Shown: one piece after another, positions 1 through 12,200 of the stretch
Numbering within the stretch: position 1 is the stretch's first letter
Layout: each line of letters begins with the position of its first letter
NCBI RefSeq assembly: GCF_000090795.2
Contig: NW_003546322.1
Coordinates: 23,933 to 87,932, forward strand
Direction: 5' to 3'
Length of the DNA: 64,000 bases
Source of the DNA: Amphimedon queenslandica
Lineage: Eukaryota > Porifera > Demospongiae > Haplosclerida > Niphatidae
The notes under the pieces: generated by a model
The model's database searches: none
What the model saw: the letters and a program-made list of their open reading frames with translations, nothing else
Told to the model about the DNA's origin: nothing
Program-made: the position numbers and the translations under genes

Positions 1-32
1 ATGATTAATAATACAGTAAATTTACCATTAAA

Positions 33-2719
33 CTAATCTTTCAAACCATCAACAATACTAGATTCTTTAAAACCATGTATTAAAAAAATTTAAAAAAACA
101 AGATGAAGTAGGATTCCGAACGACCAACGAAAATACGAAATGAAAATCCTACTCATGACGCAAATTCTACTCTACATTGTACTTTTAATGTTATTATGTA
201 AGAATTATTGATCACCTTGCAATGTAGAGTAGAATTTGTGTCATAAGTAGGATTTTCATTTCGTATTTTCGTTGGTCTTTCAGAATCCTACTTCATCTTG
301 TTTTTTTAAATTTTTTATGTTCGTGTTTGTGTTGATTATTTTATAATATTTTTGTATTTTCGTTGGTCGTTTGGAATCCTACTTCATTTTTAGAAATTTT
401 TTATGTTCTTGTTTGTGTTGATTTTAAAAATAATATTTATAGTATTTCTTTAGTTGCAATTGTGATACTTGTTGATTTTACACAAACAATAACTTTCTTT
501 ATTATTATTATCATTGTTATAACATTATGAGCGGAGACAGCGTTGAATAGACATGCTGAAGGAACATCAACGATACTGATGACAAGCGAAACTAATACTA
601 GTCTTGACACAAGATAAGTCCTTGTTCAAGAATCTGTGAGCTAAGAGTGTCCATTTTCCCTGCTATTCCTGTTCTTTCAGGCTGTTGTCAAGTTCATAAT
701 TATCATTGCATATCATAAGTCATAACATTAATTGTTTGTTTTTTAAATAAAATAAAATCACACACTTGATAAAACAGTAACATGTAAAATCAATACCTTC
801 TTTTAGCTGGAAACCTCCACTAAAGTATTGCAGTATCAGTAAGTTGATTCCAAGCATAGCTTGGTAAAAAAATAACTTGCTTCTTCCAGAGCTGCAGATC
901 TGAGCATGCGTGACCACACCCAAATTTTGGAGCACATGGCAAGCTTCTTTGATCAACAAAATGGCGGCATGTAGCTAAAATGGCTCCATCCAGCAGTCAC
1001 AGTATCACTTTTTCCTTACTTGAAGAATGATCTGATGGGACATGGACCTGCGCATAGACTGTTAGAGTAGATTGGTGTAAGAATTATTCTTGTAGCACCA
1101 ACTGATACTGAGATACACCTCGTAAACTTTTTTGACAGGACTGACTTGATGAAGATGAAGATGAAAAAAGGTGGCTGAACAAAACGGCTGGTTCGCCAAT
1201 TTTTGACTTTTCGCTTAGACAAGGTCTAGAGCCATGCTAGTGGTACCATTGGAGTCCTCTGGTCAAGATAAGGTCCTCTATAAAGTCTGGTAAGCATAGG
1301 AGCTCGTTTTCCCGGTATAGCATGGCTGCAAAAGTCGTGGCAGCCATTTTGTTTGGGGGTGAATCCTACTGAGTAACGCTACCGCGTTACTAATAATGCT
1401 GGGATTTGCAAGAAAGTGGTTATACATATCAATGCTCCATTGGCCAATCAACAGCTTCATGACACTTAAACGCATCTCCACAGGCTCTACTGAATTTTGA
1501 TGCAACTGGTCACAAACAATGTCTCCATACCACTCCTGGAATTTCTGTTCATGAAATTTTTCACAGGTTAATTGACACTGAGGTTTAAAGGTTGCTGTTT
1601 ATTGGTACAGTTTGCTGGAATTAGGAAAAAATAGATGTTGTTTTCCTCAAGTAATTTGTAAACATTTTCGTGGCATTGTCCCTTAAAAACAAGAAACAAA
1701 ACCAGTGCAGGATGAGTTGGGCCGAGTTTCAATTCAGCTCGTTTCTTTTCTACATAGGGAATAATAATGTGGCTAATATAGGCAATCATTGTACTGTTAA
1801 TTGACCAGTGATTCTCTGTATATGTTATGTGCCAGCTATCAGGGAAAGATATAAATGGTAGAGACTGTGCTATAGTGCCTTTAAATATGAGCTGCAGAGG
1901 TAGAAAATCACCTGTTAAAGTACCAGATAACACAGCCGTAATCTGTCGCTTATCATTTATGCCAGATAATTCCACCCTCTTTGTTCCTCTTCTTTCCATT
2001 GTCCAGGAACCTGAGGGTACTAACTTTAAAGCAGTTTGATCCCAGTTAATAATTAGATTGTTGGGGATGTCTTCAATATTTGTGACGGCTTCCACTTTCC
2101 TCAAAAATTGCCTTTTTAAATTACTAAAATGATCAGGTAGAACTTTTGATTTTGAATTGGCCCTTTTTCTGGTGAAACCCATCCTACAAAATACACTTCT
2201 TGCCCATTCTTTATTCAGCTGAATGCTTCCACCAAATTCCACTAACATCCTTTTATTGTATTTAAATAAAAGCCCTCTTCCCAAACCTAACACAACAGAT
2301 GTACTGATGGGCGATCCATGACTACGTAATTCAAGTACAAGTTGTTGTAAGTCCTTGTCCAAGTTCTCACCTAATTAAGTGGGCTGGCTTCTCGGCTTAC
2401 AAGGTAAAGACGACACAGTCACTTCATCCCCAGGCTCAGCAATGGCACATTTTTCTTTCAATACTCTCTCATAAAACTTTTTCCAGTCCCTCACAGTGCT
2501 CTCCTTCACATTCTTTTCCTTAAAGTGTCACATAGCTTTCATTACTCCATGCTCACAGGCATACTTTTCTATTTTTAGCTTGTCTTCATCACTATACTTG
2601 TTGTACTCTCCCCTTTTCTTCTTTTCATCACTATTAGCAGTATCAAGACGACAGCACTCTTCATTTACGTTTACCACTGGTGTAGGCTCTAGCCATTTAA
2701 AGTACTTCAGCAACGCCAC
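33..2719 (-). pseudogene. pogo/Tigger-like (CENP-B type) transposase, dead copy
   Basis: Transposase of a cut-and-paste DNA transposon. In order on the minus strand: an N-terminal helix-turn-helix region (2719-2380), a CENPB/Tc5-type HTH (about 2330-2150), then the DDE_1 core. The first catalytic Asp lies in INWDQTALKLVPSGSW (about 2050). At the second Asp the usual FDxFKGQ reads FLVFKGQ, so the Asp is Leu. The downstream NCTD..QPLD block reads NCTNKQQPLN, with both Asp changed to Asn. Two nonsense codons (around 2530 and 2378) and a frameshift near 1565 also break it. The last residues (...NPSI) are interrupted by an insertion at 1393/77; across it the frame resumes as NGFKESSIVDGLKD and a stop, which matches the family's NGF-x-x-x-x-I tail. 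The element ends were not found. The family call is firm; the exact subfamily is not. Confidence 0.85.
77..1393 (+). mobile_element. Helitron-like non-autonomous element, copy A
   Basis: One of three copies in the window. The 5' part is a large foldback (about 92-311) whose arms carry GTAGGATTCC..ACGACCAACGAAAATACGA and its complement. A second partial arm copy follows at 345-420. About 0.9 kb without credible genes comes next. The 3' end is a short hairpin, AGTAACGC-TACC-GCGTTACT, followed by CTAA and then a flanking T, which is the Helitron 3' signature (hairpin plus CTRR, next base T). The 5' end (GTATTAAAAAAATTT) is more degenerate than in copies B and C and lacks the canonical TC. The host site is the Tigger transposase; removing 77-1393 restores its reading frame. 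No Rep/helicase gene is present, so the element is non-autonomous. Confidence 0.7.
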
Positions 2720-4979
2720 TTTTAATTAAGGGACCACGTGTACAATATTTTACTATTATTAATTAAGAACAATTAATAAAATTATTGAATAGATATATTA
2801 GTTATTAAATTATTTCTTAATGTTTTAATTTTCGCAGATCCTTGTATTCCACGAAAAACGCGAAAATAAACACCCCTCGAAATTTAAGACGTATCCGGTA
2901 ATTATGTGAAAATGATCAGTTTGAAGCTCCTCCATTTTTCAGGATACAGGGCCGATGTGGAGCTTGTAAAATATTCAACGTAAAAGGAAACTTTTTGTTC
3001 TTATATACATCCTCTAATTTTGTCTATACTAAACATTTAGAATAGAACCTATGACAATTGGACTTTATCACCAATAGCTTTAACATTACCATAAAAAATC
3101 ATGCTCAGTGTAGCTAGTTGGTGCAGGAGAGGCTCAGCGAGCCCAGTGAATGCAGTATATTTTTCAGCGAGCTAAAGTTAGAGTTGGTCATTAATATAAC
3201 AGGTCAGACTGCATAAGACTATATGTGCAGTGGGCGGCTACATCTCTCTCACTGAGTGATAACTGATCTGAGAGTTGAAATGGAACTGCCACGTAACAAG
3301 TGATGAATATCTGGCTCTAGGGCATGCCACAGTGAATTCCCACGATTAAGTAAATGTATATTTGATTATTAAATTGGCTGAAGACCACATGGATCACAAT
3401 TTCAATCCACTTTATTGGGGAACTGACCATAAGACCATATCATTGTATTATACTAACAATCATTCATACTATGCCATTTTTGATGAAATTAATCTTTCTA
3501 ATTTATCTTGTGAACCATCAAATAATAGAGCCGCTGAGATGTATAATGACCAATTTTTTGTCATCTAATACTAAGATCTGTTTGCACACTTTCTCAGTCG
3601 AACACTGCCACTATGATGGTCTTTTTATTCACAATTTGATTGCTGCATAGTAAATCATATTCCTCACAAAAAATGTATATAATTAGCTATGTCTCATTCT
3701 TGTTAAAATAACTGCAATTATTTAGATATTAGTGAAAGAGAGACAGAAATTGTTGAGCATCATTTCACTCTGCACGTTCGTCATTTACACTGCTGAGACA
3801 ACAACAATAAATTGCATTTACATCACACTACTTTTACTGTGTCGTCAATAATAGTGTTTAAACAACACTTTTACTGTTATAAAACTAATAATAGAAGTTT
3901 AAAATCAAATGTCTCAGGAATATATGTAACACATATTAACTGAGGACAATGAAAGAGAAGTAGAATCTGCAAGTTGCATGGACTTGTTTTAGAATACTAA
4001 ATTCATTAGGTTCAGGAAGCATGACTTTATGACCAAGATAGTGTGACACAGTAAAAAGACTGCAAGTTGTACAGTTATCAGAGTCATATCAACTATTTCA
4101 ACAAAGACTGCAAGCAATTATTAAGCAGGAAGATACTTTTATGAATATATAAATACCTCCATTTATTGTCACCCAAGTAGCATTACAAGAGAAATGTTAC
4201 AAATACTGTAATGTTTATAAAATTCCCTACCTCAGAAGTTTATCTCTATAAAATAATATGCCGAGTTAGGGCAAGGAGAAATGCAGTATGTCTTCCTGGT
4301 CTAATAGCTGATTCCAAAGCCATGGTAGTTGGTTCAAAATTTAAAGTAAAATTGGCAAAACAAATTATGCTTTAAAGCATAGATACAACAAGAGTATAAG
4401 TGTAAAAATTGTCCTAAGATTGATTTCACCACCTTGCGCGCATAGTAGACATAGATTTCTTCTTACTAAGACTTATAAAGGTTCTTTCTACCTTCTTGTG
4501 ATTCTTGATAAGTCTTTATGCATCATCTTTGCTTTATTCTTCTTGCTAGAAAGCTCAACTTTGTTCTGATTCCGTGACACCATTTTGTTTACCGTGGCCA
4601 CACCCACTTACGTGATGGTCTGGGTGGAGTGCTGATAAGTGAGTCAAAGTTGTTATTTCTCCAATACAACGTGTATAGAAGGCAAGAAGAGATGTAAGTG
4701 TTGACATACAATCAATTATTTTACATCACGGGGTTGAAGGGAATCTTAGGAACGACCTTGGGGCGAAGCCCCAATGTCCTAAAAAAACTTACTGCTAATC
4801 CTAGAGCTCATCATGCTATCGCTCAAGTCAAAGTCATTGAAAAGGATGAAGATTGATGATATAATTCTTTGCAATTTTGATAATTTAGTTACTGCTGCCT
4901 ATCATTTAGTTTTCTATTACTCTAAAACATATTGTGTATTTTCTTTATTTGCTTTTCCTTGGTTGACGTATTAATTTTG
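2720..4979. other. Gene-free stretch with two small hairpins
   Basis: No reading frame here looks like a protein. Around 2830-2870 a short inverted motif (ATTTTCGC..GCGAAAAT) resembles the ends of local MITEs. At 4759-4775 there is a tight hairpin, TTGGGGC-GAA-GCCCCAA. The rest is AT-rich sequence without structure that I can see. Confidence 0.4.
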
Positions 4980-4987
4980 GATGTAAA

Positions 4988-5255
4988 CAGGGGCGGATCT
5001 AGGATTGGATTATTGGGTGGGCCTGATGATTTGGGTGTGGTAATTAGTGGGTGTGGCCAAAAAGGCCAGAATTCAGAGTCAAAATTTTGAAGATTAAACC
5101 TGTTAAATTAAGCTCCTTTGTGGTTTAAAAATTGTTTGCATAGTCATGCTTCACAGTTTCCATAGTTATCCACATGAAAAAGTTGATTTTAAATTACTGC
5201 ACAAAATTTTTGGGTGGGCCTAGCCCACCCTAGGCCACCCCTAGATCCACCCCTG
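4988..5255. mobile_element. hAT-type MITE with perfect 8-bp TSD
   Basis: A 268-bp non-coding element with terminal inverted repeats beginning CAGGGGCGGATCTAGG and ending CTAGATCCACCCCTG. The repeats continue inward as GGGTGGGCC / GGCCTAGCCCACCC. It is flanked on both sides by GATGTAAA (4980-4987 and 5256-5263), a perfect 8-bp target duplication. The CAGGG start and 8-bp duplication are hAT hallmarks. The intact duplication argues for a fairly young insertion. Confidence 0.9.
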
Positions 5256-5263
5256 GATGTAAA

Positions 5264-6859
5264 GCTCTGGAACCTGCCCTATCATAAACTTTAGTAGTCT
5301 GACCCCACCTCTTCATTGTGCGGGGTGGCGCACGGGTCTGGTGACTCTGTTACAGAATTTGTGGCACTAATCACAGGATTGAACATCCCAATGAGATTGC
5401 TGCACTCACATGAAAGTAACTTTGTCACATGACTCATTCAAAATAGGTGCAAGTATGACTGACAAACCTGCTATAGGTACAGTAATTGCTAGCAAAGAAA
5501 CAGAAAGTAGCTGTAGAAGAAGTAACAGAATAATTTGAAGAATTCTTGTGTTAAACTTGGCTTAAAAATAGATGGATTTTCTGTTTTCATTTTCACTCAC
5601 ACATGTATTGTCCTAATCAACAACTTTGATGGACTCCTTGCCTTTTACTACTGCCGCTTTCCTCATTTAAGGAGGCTTACTTGTCAAAAAAAGCCTCAAA
5701 AAGAATGTTATCAGGTGACAGAATGTTTTAATAACTTTAATAACTACTAATTATTGCATTCCTTTCTGCAACAAATTCTGTACCAATGTCAACAGACATT
5801 TCTGCACCACCCCTGCGCAACAAACAAGCAGGACCAGACAAAAATTTTAGCAGCTGAGCAGCCAAAATGAATAGACATTAAGCTGGTGGGAATACATTCT
5901 TAAAACTTTATAGCCACTCCTTCAATACAATGCAAAGCTTTTGCGTGGGAAAGGCCACTAGTTGAATGTCATCATTATCTTTATCAACATTTAAATTGAC
6001 AACAACACCTATTACATTAATATCATAAATAGACATTATGTGTATGGTCTCTTCTTTGCTTCCTCTTCCTATACCATCATGCTGGAATTGCTCAGTAGGA
6101 CCATAGCTATAAAATATAAATGAACAGCAGTTAATGTACAGTAGAGCCAATACAATAATAATAATGACTGTGAAACATTATAAGGGCAAGCAGGCCTGCA
6201 AAAATGCAGCTAAAATGCTTGGCTTGCTGCTTTGTCATTGCAAATGTGCAAAGACAGAAATGCTGTTACATTTTTGATACATTATATGCTCTTATGTTGC
6301 GCACAAGATTCAGCTAAGATAATTCTAATCAAAATTGAATTTTTTTCTGAACTTTAAAAGTTACTGATGTTTGAGAATTTCTAAAATTCATAAAAAATCA
6401 AAATTCAATTTGAATCAACTCAATGTTGATACACAGCCACTGGTGTTCAATGAATAAAATTTGGAACAAAAAGGGGTGTCATAAAACATCACTAGAAACT
6501 TCTAAAATGCCTAACAATGCACATAGTAACAATACTATAGTGACTTTGATGAAATGTGACTTGGAAGGGAAATTCCCTACAAACTTCTTGTCATGCTTGA
6601 TGGATTGCTGATATGTTAAGGAACAAAAAGATATCTTTTCTTTGTCAAAAAGGGCAACACGCGGATGCTTATAGCAAGCTCTAATGAACCTCAAGAGCCC
6701 TCATGTCTGTAGCTGCTATCTAGAAAAGAGAAGTTTTTGTGGATAAGGCGGAATCTCCAAGCAACACAAAAGACATCAATCTAAACATTTGTACAGTTTC
6801 AAAGATATGTTATTTTTTTATTGGGAGACAAAAACTAGTAAAGTAGGCCATTATTAAGA
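5264..6859. other. No recognisable gene
   Basis: Several open frames of 60-80 codons occur on both strands, but none shows a domain, a splice-consistent context or a repeat of known type. I see nothing else supportable here. Confidence 0.4.
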
Positions 6860-9800
6860 TGTATATGTGTGCAAATGTGTGAGATGAGAGAGATTGAGTA
6901 GTGAGCTAGAATTAGTGCTGGTCAGACTAAAGTGTCTCTTTGTCCTCCTTTTCTTCAATAGTGGTGGCTCCAGTGACTGAGTGAAGGGCAGAATTCTGAA
7001 GTGTTGGTTTTGCAGAACCACACAAAGCCTGTCTACCCTGTCCCTCATGTTCTTTTAGGCCCTTTCCGTATTGTTAAAAGAGGCAAGTAGGGATTCAGCT
7101 CCCTGTTCTCCCATCAATTTACAGCCTATCCTCCACGTCTTCATCCAAGAAATTATGTGGTCCTCTAGCATGTGTAGCTTGGGGAGAAAGGTAGCTGATG
7201 GAAAGATTGTCCTGTAAAATTTGACGAAAAGGTTGATGGCAGTCTCTAACCAATTGGCATAAAATCATGTAATTTGACATAAGATAAACTCTATCATTTA
7301 CCTAACTCTAATTTTAACGTGTGATAATAAGTGATTACTGTCATATTTCGTGACATTTAGAGAATAAGATGAAAGCCTCAATGAATTTGTCACTGATTTC
7401 GTTGGCTTTCACCTTGATATCAGTGCTCATTGTTGCTGCCATAGTAACAAGAGAAGTACAGAGAGTATGGATGTTGACAGGCTAATTCAAAAGAGTAAAA
7501 AGGATCAGAATAAAATTATCTTACCTTCAAGTTTTATGGATATGGTTTCCAATGAAAGATCCACTGTGATATGCTTGGCGCTGTACATTAAAAGAAGACA
7601 GAGCTTGATCTAGTGCTTTCACAAAGACACCTTCATCCCGTTCAAATCCTTCTGACACGATCTTTTTATGGTGAGTGATTGATTTTTCCTTCACATTGAG
7701 AGATGAGAGAAAATAATAAATGTAAGACAATAAAGTACTATACATACATTGTCTCCGATTTTGATGATATTTGTATTTATCATGGAAGATAAAGTTTGCA
7801 CTGACAAATTCTGCTGAGGATCGGTTACAGACAGTATAAGGAGAGTTAATATCTGCTGAGCCTCATTGACTTCTCTTTGAAGTGTAGCTGTTTCTGTTTG
7901 AAATGATGTAACTGTTTCCTTTGACTGTAGGTAGTTAGCAAAGGAGTGAGTGGCTGCATTGCATTGCTCAGCAATGATACTGTCAAGATTATGACACTTA
8001 TCCTCCAGAAAATTAAAAGGTCTCTGATAATTCCTAATGTTATGTGCAAACCTGATCGACACACCTAGGAAAATGTAGTATTTGTAAGGATTATTAGTTT
8101 GTAAATACATTTACTTCACCTGAGTTAATGGTATATCATAGATTAGTTTGCCTATCACATACTCAAAAAGTTTAGCCATCTTCACGTTGGCACCATTGAG
8201 CTGAAACTCGTGATGTTTCTGGTGTAAGGACGATATGGAGCATTGTGTGATAATAGAGGTAGAGTATCTAGTACATCTGTCTATTTTAATTAGTCAGATG
8301 CTATGTTACACCATAGGCAGCAGTGTTGTCCTATAAAGAATATGGTAATTCATTTTACAAATAGTTATTCATGTAATTTTAGCATACCACTAGCTCCCAA
8401 AAGGCCATACATGTTGCACAGAAACTCATAATTACCTCACATAAAACTTCATATATTGTAATAATTGTTTTGAATTATAACTGTCTTTCTACCATGCCAC
8501 CTTGCAATTGACCAATCAGATTGCAGTATTGGAGGTCAATTATTTTTCATATTAACCTAGCTTTTAAAAATATAAACCTATCTCGTTAAATAATTAATTG
8601 ATTGGCAGTTTCGTACTCTACGCCTTATACTCTTATTAGTCCATTTCTAAGTTTGGTTGATTCTTTACAGGCCTAGCCTGTTAGATATGTTGTATGTATG
8701 TCAACTGTGGTCTTATTATCAGCAGCTGGTAGTTGTTTTTAAAGTGTCATGGTAGAAGTTGGTTATACACCTCGGTATCGGTTTCTATGGCATTTATTAA
8801 CCTCACGACTGCGTCGCTCGGTTAATAAATACCATAGAAACCTCTACCTCGGTGTATAACCTATACTTATTGTTTTTACTTACTTCCACTGTGTCTTTTG
8901 AAGGCTGAAAATGATGTCTTTGTACTGTTCTAGGACAATACGAAGATTTACAATACAAAGATTTACAACATCATTTGGAGCTTCAAAGTGAAAGAATACA
9001 CATCTATTACACATGGAATTTGGTTTGTCCGTATTCACTACTTGGAAGGACATCGTTACAGATGATCTCAACTTGTCACCCCCCAGCTTAATCCATATTT
9101 TGTTAGGTGGTATTACTCTGTCATGCCATGTGAGTTGTCCTAATTTATTAATACTTTATTTTATAATATACATGTAAGTGTGCAGCAGAAGTTTACCTAT
9201 TTATTTCCTAAAGTAGATTAAATACTACACCAGCAAAATCAGATACACAGGCAATTGGTGCTGAAAGAATCTCCTGACAACCATGCCGTGTTAGGAATAA
9301 AAAGGGTACTGACTCTGCCGTTATCTTCACTGCTTCCACATCCTTCATAATTTCCCCCTGTTTCCTTTCGCTACTCATGCCATGCTTTGATCCATCTAGA
9401 AAAACAAATAGAATAAGTCTTTAGTAACATGTACAATCACCACCACATACAACACAATACATGTACTGTATATACATACATGTAACTTCTCATGGGTTTG
9501 AGTTTATTCCAAGGGAGGCATAAGTCAGCCTTTATGCCTAGGCATTGCTCGGACGACACATCAATTTTGAAATTCAGATCTTCATCTCTCTCTTTTGGGA
9601 TCATTCTGATCTCAGCAGCAACTGGTGCTGGCTCTCACCCCCAGTTAGGTCCTCTCTTAGCTTCGACAACTCTTCACTTCGCTGACACAAAGTACATTGT
9701 GAAGCCTTATCAGATGAGACTGAAGGCAATGAGATTTTAGTTAAACTAATTCGCTAAAAGTATTGATTAAGTAAAAATTAACACTATGTACGTACATATG

Positions 9801-10313
9801 CACTTACTCTTCTCCTATTTATACAGTGATTGTCTGGTGAGATTGGGGTAGTAATTCAGACACATCTTTATTCAGCTCCTCACGATGACTTTTCTTGTGA
9901 GTGTGGCAATTAGCTTCAAGCAGTTCCACTGTAACATTCATTGCGCTGCTGTTACACCTGACATACAAGCCATGGACCACCTTCTCTGCAATGCTTGAAG
10001 GCTTAGTAAAGGTACTGTCGATGGACTTGTGAATGCACGAGCAGCTAGAACAGGTGAAGGAAGATGAGAGAGCGTGGGAAAGAGCACAGTGTCAACTGTA
10101 CAAAAATTTTAAAGGTAGAACCTTTATAGGTTTTTGAACAGCTGCCTTACAAGAACTACAAGTCACATCATCTTTGTAGCTGTTGTCTACAAGTTGATCA
10201 TGAATGAATAATGGAATTGGTGAGGCAACTAATCTGATGTGTGTACTGACAGCTGATGGATGACCACTTGATGACTTCTTTGATCTTCCTCCTTTACGTC
10301 TAACATCACACAC
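6860..10313 (-). pseudogene. Unclassified transposon-like gene, family A (multi-exon, broken)
   Basis: Read on the minus strand, blocks separated by intron-like gaps form one protein. A Cys-containing start (10313-10092, with CSSCKAAVQKPIK) is followed by an unassigned block at about 9400-9230 and by WIKLGGDK..VNTDKPNS..FFHFEAPND (9120-8885). Next comes FQLNGANVKMAKLFEY (8222-8121, acceptor CAG, donor CAG|GTGAAG). The next exon starts in matching phase at 8064 as VCRSGLHITLGIIRDL and continues into a coiled-coil-like stretch. Then follow RQAYHSGSFIGNHIHK (7720-7530) and a C-terminal block, SPKLHMLEDHI..GEQGAES (7200-7080). From memory, these motifs occur in this order in uncharacterised multi-copy proteins of cnidarians and sponges that look like transposases (candidate acidic residue in GGDK). 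The copy carries at least two breaks. Superfamily and true ends are unknown. Confidence 0.6.
8761..8861. repeat. 101-bp palindromic foldback
   Basis: The arms start GGTTATACACCTCGGTATCG and return as CTACCTCGGTGTATAACC. An inner arm pair is GTTTCTATGG..TTATTAACC / GGTTAATAA..CCATAGAAAC. The loop is GC-rich (TCACGACTGCGTCGCTC). It lies between two blocks of the family A gene, so it is intronic or a later insertion. It is probably a short foldback MITE. Confidence 0.75.
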
Positions 10314-11908
10314 AGTTCAGCTTGTTTCACCATGAGGAAGCCATTTAGTCAGACTTAATGTAGTACAGCTTTTCTGATCACACATAACCTTCTTTGCAGA
10401 TAAGTAGCAAGTTACAGAAGTACTGTGAATGGATTTTAGGACTACGGGTAGACAAATCAACTGCTAAACTACTCAATAGGGATTCATGGTGAGAACATTG
10501 ATAATTTTGCTTTCCTACAACCTTACAACACACCCTGCAATGTCCCTCCAAGAAGGAAATATGAGTAGTCATTGACATAGTCACACTAAACAGTAAAATT
10601 TTGTAATTTTTACTTTGGGAATATCTCTCTTCAAAAAATAACATATCTTACAATTTAATGTACAATGTAGAGCAAGATGTAATCTATGTTTACATACCTT
10701 AACTACTCTACTACAACTTTGTTTGAATAAGACCAGCTGTACAGGTGCTGCACAGTACTAGCCATTGTGTCTCAGAGTTGTGCAGTACAGTTATATGGCT
10801 GTACAAGGTGCAATACTATCATATTATAACAGTTATTATTGTGTGGTTTGGACTATGAATAAAATATGATTACAAAACTTTCTCAGTTTGAGGAAATTGT
10901 CATTTAAATTTGAAAGTACCATATGTATTAATTATTCTAATTATTGAATTTGTGCCGTGATTGAACGCATAAGTACATCTAGAGTGAGCAATTAATAATC
11001 AGCCATCACCCATGTTCGGAACACGAAAAATGTTTTTTCTGTTTATATTTCCTTGTTTTAAATGATGTAATAATCTCAATGTAGTTGTGTCACAGTCTTA
11101 TAAAATAATAAGGTTAAAATTGACAGTTACACATGATGTGATAATTTTCTACCAAAAGAATAAGAATAACAAGAAGAATGTAAAACACTTAACAGGCGAG
11201 CCTAAGCAAGCTATAAATTATGTGCCGTATGATTTACATGTCTGAGCTAGCAAAGCAATTAGACATGTCTAAATTCAGGAGATATTGTTGCAGTCATCTT
11301 GATTAATTTAATTTTTGAATCACTTCTTTACTTAAGAATGTCTGCAGCAATTAAAGTGCTCTGGCTTATAAGCAATTACTGAACAAATCATATTTAAAGA
11401 TTGTATATCTGATTTGTTAAGCTGCTAGCAAAAAAACAAAGATCTCATGCATGCAGCTAACAATATGAAGCTTGCTCCCATGATTTAATTTATGAGGATC
11501 CTTGATATTAGAGCTAAAACAAATAGTGAGATATTCAAATATTCGTTTGTTTATAGCAATATTTGAATAGTTTTTTGCTATTCGAAGTATTTACATCATA
11601 AAATCATTTATGCTTTTGCAATAATTAATGACCATGGCCACTATGTGTGAACTGCACTGGCTACTTTCTTAGTCTGTTTTTTGGTCTTTTTACCAACCAA
11701 CTAAATACTGATGCTGTGGCCAGGCAAAGTGGTTTTTAATCTCTAAGAAACCCTGTTTGCTATCATTTTGTAAAGTTTAACACCACAAAGGCAGTATAGA
11801 ATCATTCAGCAATAACAGTTGAATTATTCGAATATTCATTCGTTTATCATGCCAATTATTCTAATAGTAAAAGATACTATTAGTTTCAGCCCTATTTTAC
11901 ATCAAGAA
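10314..11908. other. No recognisable gene
   Basis: An open frame on the minus strand (10644-10378) contains CRVCCKVVGKQNYQC, a Cys-rich stretch that could be an upstream exon of family A, but nothing ties it to the gene firmly. The remainder is AT-rich and unstructured. Confidence 0.35.
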
Positions 11909-12200
11909 AATAGATTGTATATCTGCTTTCCCAATACTTGCTACAGAAGTTTTTAAACAGCAGTTCAGTCTTATCTTGCTGACCATTTGCTGTAAATAAA
12001 CTCAGGCTAGCTGATAGCCACCATTTTATTTATTGTGACCATACCCACTTTCAATGAAGATTAGGCTATTTAACTTTATTAATAGTTAGATGACCATATC
12101 CCAGCACAAACAAAAACACAAACATACACTGTTCGCCTCAGTGGGGCTCGCTTTTGCTGGCCCCAATGATAATCATCATAATTATAAATAACAGTTGCCT
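11909..12200 (+). repeat. Dispersed repeat R1, first copy
   Basis: About 290 bases beginning AATAGATTGTATATCTGCTT and ending near GGGCTCGCTTTTGCTGG..CAGTTGC. A second copy in the same orientation starts at 59082, with shared blocks such as CAATGAAGATTAGGCTATTT and AATAGTTAGATGACCATATC. It has no coding capacity and no inverted ends that I can see, so its class is unknown. Confidence 0.75.

Noticed and set aside
720-959. Minus-strand open frame starting MLIKEACHVLQNLGV, with a relative at 50685-50930
   Set aside because: Both lie in the same part of Helitron-like copies A and C; frame and length are not kept between copies, so it is shared non-coding sequence.
77-1393. A firm call of canonical Helitron
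   Set aside because: The 5' TC is missing and a large foldback is present, so only Helitron-like is supported.
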